Origin: Syntrophothermus sp. UBA1445
GTDB taxonomy: Bacteria > Bacillota > Syntrophomonadia > Syntrophomonadales > DTU052
Assembly (NCBI GenBank): GCA_002329495.1
Contig: DCTH01000052.1
Location: 176-9,028 of the forward strand
Length of the DNA: 8,853 nt
Direction: 5' to 3'
Part shown: positions 5,772-8,853 of the stretch, one piece after another
Numbering within the stretch: position 1 is the first letter of the stretch
Layout of the letters: every line of letters starts with the position of its first letter
Position numbers and translations under genes: made by a program
The notes under the pieces: generated by a model
What the model saw: only the letters and a program-made list of their open reading frames with translations
Database searches by the model: none
Told to the model about the DNA's origin: nothing

Positions 5772-5800
5772 ATTCTATTAGAAATATTTGCCGAGGGCAA
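5772..5800 (-). promoter_or_regulatory. Candidate sigma-A promoter before asp23 with an inverted repeat on the -35
   Basis: In the 77-base gap after accC, the minus strand reads TTGCCC (5795-5800), a spacer of exactly 17 bases, then TAGAAT (5772-5777). The -10 matches the consensus TATAAT at 5 of 6 positions; the -35 matches TTGACA at 4 of 6. The predicted transcript would carry a leader of roughly 20-25 bases including the asp23 ribosome site. The perfect inverted repeat TTGCC-CTC-GGCAA (5788-5800) covers the -35 and could be a small operator, although 5-bp arms are short enough to occur by chance. Confidence 0.55.
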
Positions 5801-5821
5801 CTCTGGGGTTATTCCCGTTTT

Positions 5822-7174
5822 TTACTTGCCGCTGGTATCTATTCTTCTCGCGATAAAATTGGTATATACCTCTCCGCGCCGGAAAAAACTGTTGTCCAGT
5901 ACCCGTTGATGAAATGGAATGGTGGTTTTGATGCCCTCAATTACGTGTTCGTTCAAGGCCCGGTCCATACGGTCAATCGCCTGGCTTCGATCCGGAGCCC
6001 AAACAATAAGCTTTCCTAATAGACTATCGTAGTAAGGGGGTACGGTATAACCTGTATAAATGAAACTGTCAACCCTCACTCCCGGTCCTCCGGCCGGCAA
6101 GTAATTCAGTACGGTTCCGGGTGATGGTATGAAATCCTGACCCGGGTCTTCCGCATTTATGCGACACTCAATCGCCCATCCGCGGGGGTTGACGTCATCC
6201 TGAGAGATTCCAAGTTTCTCTCCCCCGGCAATGGCTAACTGAGCCTTGACCAAATCCACTCCGGTCACCATCTCCGTTACCGGGTGCTCAACCTGAATTC
6301 GGGTATTAACCTCAATAAAGTAACAGTTTTTATATCTGTCCACCAAGAACTCAACTGTACCTGCGCTGTAATAACCCGTAGCCTCAGCCACTTTGAGGGC
6401 CATCTGCCCCATTCTGGCCCTGAGTTCCTCATCTACAAACGGTGACGGGGATTCCTCCAAGAGTTTTTGATTGCGTCTCTGGATAGAACAGTCCCTTTCT
6501 CCGAGATGAACCAGATTCCCATGTTCATCGCCCAAAACCTGTATCTCAATGTGGCGAGGTTCCTCAATGTATTTTTCTATGTAGACCTCGCCATCGCCAA
6601 AAGCAGCCTGCGCTTCGGTCCGGACCACTTCCAGGGTTTTTCCCAGTTCCTTGCGGTTGTGGACCAGGCGCATTCCTTTACCGCCACCTCCCGCCGCCGC
6701 CTTGATAAGCACGGGGTATTGGATCTCTTCCGCAATCCTGAGCGCCTCTTTTACATCACTTATTTTTCCTTCACTCCCCGGGACTACCGGAACTCCGGTT
6801 TTACTGACCAGTTCTCTGGCAGCTATTTTGTCACCCATCAGCTTGATGGTATAGGGAGAGGGACCAATAAACTTTATCCCATGAGTGGAACACATCTCAG
6901 CAAAATACGCATTTTCCGCCAGAAATCCGTACCCGGGATGAACAGCCTGACAACCGGTGTTTATAGCAGCACTGATGACATTGGAAATGTTAAGGTAGCT
7001 TTGGTTCGCTGGCGCTTCACCGATGCAGACAGCCTGATCGGCCATTCTTACATGCAAAGAGTTGGCATCCACCTTGCTATAGACCGCTACCGTGGTCATC
7101 CCTAACTCCTTGCAGGCTCTTATAATTCTGACCGCGATTTCACCACGATTGGCGACTAGTACCTTGGAGATCAA
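5822..7174 (-). CDS. accC: Biotin carboxylase (acetyl-CoA carboxylase / pyruvate carboxylase subunit A)
   Basis: AccC uses ATP and bicarbonate to carboxylate biotin on its carrier protein in the cytoplasm. The 450-residue protein has the full fold: N-terminal domain with ISKVLVANRGEIAVRIIRAC (start) and VHPGYGFLAEN; ATP-grasp domain with the glycine loop KAAAGGGGKGMRLV, RHIEIQVLGD, ERDCSIQRRNQKLLEESPSP, and the catalytic FIEVNTRIQVEHPVTE; then the C-terminal domain with ECRINAEDP. Start choice is TTG at 7174, which aligns with the usual M-I-K-K-L-L-I-A-N-R-G start and follows an AGAGG; the longer frame to 7198 overlaps the upstream gene. It begins 10 bases after the stop of the carboxyltransferase-BCCP gene. 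Cluster position is that of accC of acetyl-CoA carboxylase, but the neighbouring OadA-type carboxyltransferase suggests it also serves as PycA. All catalytic motifs look intact. Confidence 0.96.
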   Translation of the reverse strand: MISKVLVANRGEIAVRIIRACKELGMTTVAVYSKVDANSLHVRMADQAVCIGEAPANQSYLNISNVISAAINTGCQAVHPGYGFLAENAYFAEMCSTHGIKFIGPSPYTIKLMGDKIAARELVSKTGVPVVPGSEGKISDVKEALRIAEEIQYPVLIKAAAGGGGKGMRLVHNRKELGKTLEVVRTEAQAAFGDGEVYIEKYIEEPRHIEIQVLGDEHGNLVHLGERDCSIQRRNQKLLEESPSPFVDEELRARMGQMALKVAEATGYYSAGTVEFLVDRYKNCYFIEVNTRIQVEHPVTEMVTGVDLVKAQLAIAGGEKLGISQDDVNPRGWAIECRINAEDPGQDFIPSPGTVLNYLPAGGPGVRVDSFIYTGYTVPPYYDSLLGKLIVWAPDRSQAIDRMDRALNEHVIEGIKTTIPFHQRVLDNSFFRRGEVYTNFIARRIDTSGK

Positions 7175-7184
7175 ATCCTCACCT

Positions 7185-7637
7185 CTATTCCTTGGCAATC
7201 AGGAACATTACCTGTCCGTATTCAACTGGTTGAGCGTTCTCCACCAGAATCTCTACAACCCTGCCCTTGACCTCGGATTTAATCTCGTTCATAAGCTTCA
7301 TCGCTTCTACTATGCAAAGGGTCTGTCCAGCTTCAATATAATTCCCGACTTCCACAAAAGGAGGAGAATCCGGGGAAGGGCTTCGATAAAAGGTTCCTAC
7401 CATAGGTGCAATCACCTGAACCAAATTCTCATCCGGAGCTTCCGCTTTGTCAATCTTCTTGCGGTCACCACCGCGCTTGACTGCAGACCCGGATTGATCC
7501 ACCCCAGTACCGGTCTCAGAAGCTGTTTTCAAACCCTTGCGCAGATTAAGTTTGAACTCGGGTCCTTCATATTCCAGTTCCGCCAGACTGGTTTCGTCCA
7601 GCAACCGAATTAATTCTCTTATGCTCTCCACATTCAT
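7185..7637 (-). CDS. accB: Possible free AccB from an internal start within the fusion
   Basis: The AccB part of the fusion begins with an ATG at 7637 that would give a 150-residue protein, the normal size of free BCCP. AAGGGG (7647-7652) lies 9 bases upstream, with a further GAGG closer in. This resembles the other ribosome sites of the window and exceeds what linker coding needs, though AAG/GGG/GAG are ordinary codons and the match may be chance. If used, the product would have its biotin at Lys114 and could join AccC, AccA and AccD as acetyl-CoA carboxylase while the full-length fusion works with AccC on pyruvate. This is an inference from sequence alone. Confidence 0.4.
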   Translation of the reverse strand: MNVESIRELIRLLDETSLAELEYEGPEFKLNLRKGLKTASETGTGVDQSGSAVKRGGDRKKIDKAEAPDENLVQVIAPMVGTFYRSPSPDSPPFVEVGNYIEAGQTLCIVEAMKLMNEIKSEVKGRVVEILVENAQPVEYGQVMFLIAKE

Positions 7638-8853
7638 ATCCTCGTTCCCCTTATCCGATTTGATTACTTTTTGAGCCGGTTTAGCTGGAGGTGCGGCTGG
7701 TTTAGGTTTCTTATCCTGCTCAGAGATAGAAATCAAATGCTTTCCTTCGGCCCTGTTATTGCGGTATTCAAAGAATTTACGGGCCACCTGGGGAAATAGC
7801 GCGTAGGTCAAGATATCTTCATCGCTTTTTGCCAGACCCGCCGACTCTTCCCGGGCTTTTTCCCAGCCAGGGTTAAGAAGGTCTGCAGGACGAACGGTGA
7901 TTATCTCTTCATCCCCGATAATTTTCTTTTTAATCTCGTCTCTGATAGGAACGGTCGGTTTTCCATAGAAGCCCCGCACGTAGTCTTTTACTTCATTGGG
8001 ACACATCTTGTAGCGTTCTCCAGCCAGCACGTTAAATACCGCCTGGTTCCCTACTATCTGGCTGGTAGGTGTCACCAGAGGAGGGTACCCCAGGTCTGCC
8101 CTTACCCGCGGAATCTCCTCCAGAACCAGGTTCAGCTTGTGGACCGCTTTTTGCTCCTCCAGCTGGGAAACAAAGTTGGTTATCATCCCGCCGGGAACCT
8201 GGTGCTCAAACACCTTCATATCATTGATGCGGGTTACTCCACGTTCAAATCCCTTTTTCTTACGGATGTCCTCAAAAAACGCGGCAACCTCAAATAAATC
8301 ATGGATATCAAGACCCGTATCCCACGGTGTACCCTGTAAGGCCCTGACGATGGTTTCAACCGGAGGCTGGGAAGAACCGAACGCCAATGGAACGCTGGCA
8401 GTATCGACGATATCAACCCCGGCCTCGGCTCCCTTGAGACAGGCGCCAACAGCCAGACCCCCTATATAATGGGTGTGAAGCTGGATGGGTATATTAATGC
8501 GTGCTTTCAAAGCTTTAATCAGGTCATAGGCTTGATAGGGACCCAAAAGACCTGCCATGTCCTTAATACACAGGCTGTCGGCACCCATGTCCTCCAGGCG
8601 GAGGCCAGTTTCCACGAAGTACTCCATGGTGTGCACCGGGCTTATGGTATACACTACACAGGCCTGAACATGCTTATTTACCTTCTTGACCGCTCGAATG
8701 GGAACCTCCAGGTTGCGGATATCATTGAGGGCATCAAATATGCGGAAGATGTCAATACCATTATAGGCTGCCCGTTCAACAAACCTCTCCGCAATATCAT
8801 CAGGATAATGAGAATAGCCTACCAGGGACTGCCCGCGCAGAAGCATCTGCAGC
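7185..8853 (-). CDS. oadA: OadA/PycB-type carboxyltransferase fused to an AccB-type biotin carrier, 5' end outside the window
   Basis: The frame enters from the right edge; the visible part has 555 residues, and about 100 are missing (the family's DTTLRDAHQS start). Numbering from the Met at 8846: the TIM-barrel carboxyltransferase runs to about 260, with [11 protein letters not shown] (1-11), FRIFDALND (34-42), the carbamylated-Lys element IKDMAG (K95), the metal motif HTH (124-126) and VTPTSQIVG (258-266). The conserved PYC/OADA domain runs to about 365. A linker rich in Ala/Pro/Lys (378-393) follows. From Met404 the sequence is a complete AccB: helix [26 protein letters not shown], a second linker, then the biotinyl domain with the ACC-specific thumb SPSPDSPPF (489-497) and EAMKLMNEI with biotin Lys517 (codon 7296-7298). 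Ordinary OadA/PycB biotin domains lack the thumb and the AccB N-terminal helix. Product: probably pyruvate to oxaloacetate with AccC; oxaloacetate decarboxylase or transcarboxylase is possible. No sodium-pump subunit is seen here. Confidence 0.93.
   Translation of the reverse strand, partial: LQMLLRGQSLVGYSHYPDDIAERFVERAAYNGIDIFRIFDALNDIRNLEVPIRAVKKVNKHVQACVVYTISPVHTMEYFVETGLRLEDMGADSLCIKDMAGLLGPYQAYDLIKALKARINIPIQLHTHYIGGLAVGACLKGAEAGVDIVDTASVPLAFGSSQPPVETIVRALQGTPWDTGLDIHDLFEVAAFFEDIRKKKGFERGVTRINDMKVFEHQVPGGMITNFVSQLEEQKAVHKLNLVLEEIPRVRADLGYPPLVTPTSQIVGNQAVFNVLAGERYKMCPNEVKDYVRGFYGKPTVPIRDEIKKKIIGDEEIITVRPADLLNPGWEKAREESAGLAKSDEDILTYALFPQVARKFFEYRNNRAEGKHLISISEQDKKPKPAAPPAKPAQKVIKSDKGNEDMNVESIRELIRLLDETSLAELEYEGPEFKLNLRKGLKTASETGTGVDQSGSAVKRGGDRKKIDKAEAPDENLVQVIAPMVGTFYRSPSPDSPPFVEVGNYIEAGQTLCIVEAMKLMNEIKSEVKGRVVEILVENAQPVEYGQVMFLIAKE
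7647..7652 (-). promoter_or_regulatory. Candidate internal ribosome binding site for free AccB
   Basis: AAGGGG sits 9 bases before the internal ATG at 7637, at the exact junction between the carboxyltransferase linker and the AccB start. Spacing matches the sites seen before folD homologue 2 and DUF2273. Confidence 0.4.

Noticed and set aside
6467..7105. Plus-strand open frame of 212 codons inside accC
   Set aside because: It is antisense to the ATP-grasp core of accC; the long frame follows from the codon bias of the real gene.
1..8853. Mobile element, CRISPR array, phage or defence genes
   Set aside because: No repeats, transposase, integrase or tRNA-like segments were seen; all genes belong to a conserved chromosomal cluster on one strand.

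Overview
The window is one nearly gap-free block of genes, all on the minus strand, so transcription runs from base 8853 down to base 1. In that order it holds: a carboxyltransferase fused to a biotin carrier (5' end outside the window), accC, an Asp23/Gls24-family gene, amaP, a small DUF2273 membrane protein, nusB, a TsaD/Kae1-like gene, two adjacent folD homologues, xseA and the start of xseB. The order accB-accC-asp23-(amaP)-nusB-folD-xseA-xseB is the classic Firmicutes arrangement, known in Bacillus subtilis as accB accC yqhY nusB folD xseA xseB. The DUF2273/AmaP pair, the purine-rich G-type Shine-Dalgarno sites and the frequent TTG/GTG starts also point to a Gram-positive, probably clostridial, anaerobe. 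My guess is the Syntrophomonas/Pelotomaculum/Desulfotomaculum part of the tree; this is an inference from gene content, not a measured placement.

Region 8853-5822 holds biotin-dependent carboxylation. The first gene joins an oxaloacetate-decarboxylase/pyruvate-carboxylase type carboxyltransferase to a complete acetyl-CoA-carboxylase type BCCP (AccB), including the AccB N-terminal helix and the thumb loop. AccC follows immediately. An internal ATG with its own Shine-Dalgarno could also yield a free 150-residue AccB. If so, one AccC could serve both a pyruvate-carboxylase-like enzyme and acetyl-CoA carboxylase.

Region 5821-4441 holds cell-envelope genes: asp23 with a candidate promoter of its own, a hairpin after it that looks like a terminator, then amaP and DUF2273. 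AmaP anchors Asp23 to the membrane in Staphylococcus.

Region 4440-1 is the housekeeping tail: nusB (antitermination), a TsaD-like protein missing key TsaD residues, two FolD homologues, and exonuclease VII. The most interesting signal is the folD pair. The upstream copy keeps the NADP-binding signature but has lost the catalytic cyclohydrolase lysine and other folate-site residues. The downstream copy keeps the lysine and folate-site residues but has lost the NADP signature. The two look like complementary halves of one bifunctional enzyme. No RNA genes, mobile elements, CRISPR arrays or gene-free stretches above 300 bases were seen; the longest non-coding gap is about 136 bases, between asp23 and amaP.
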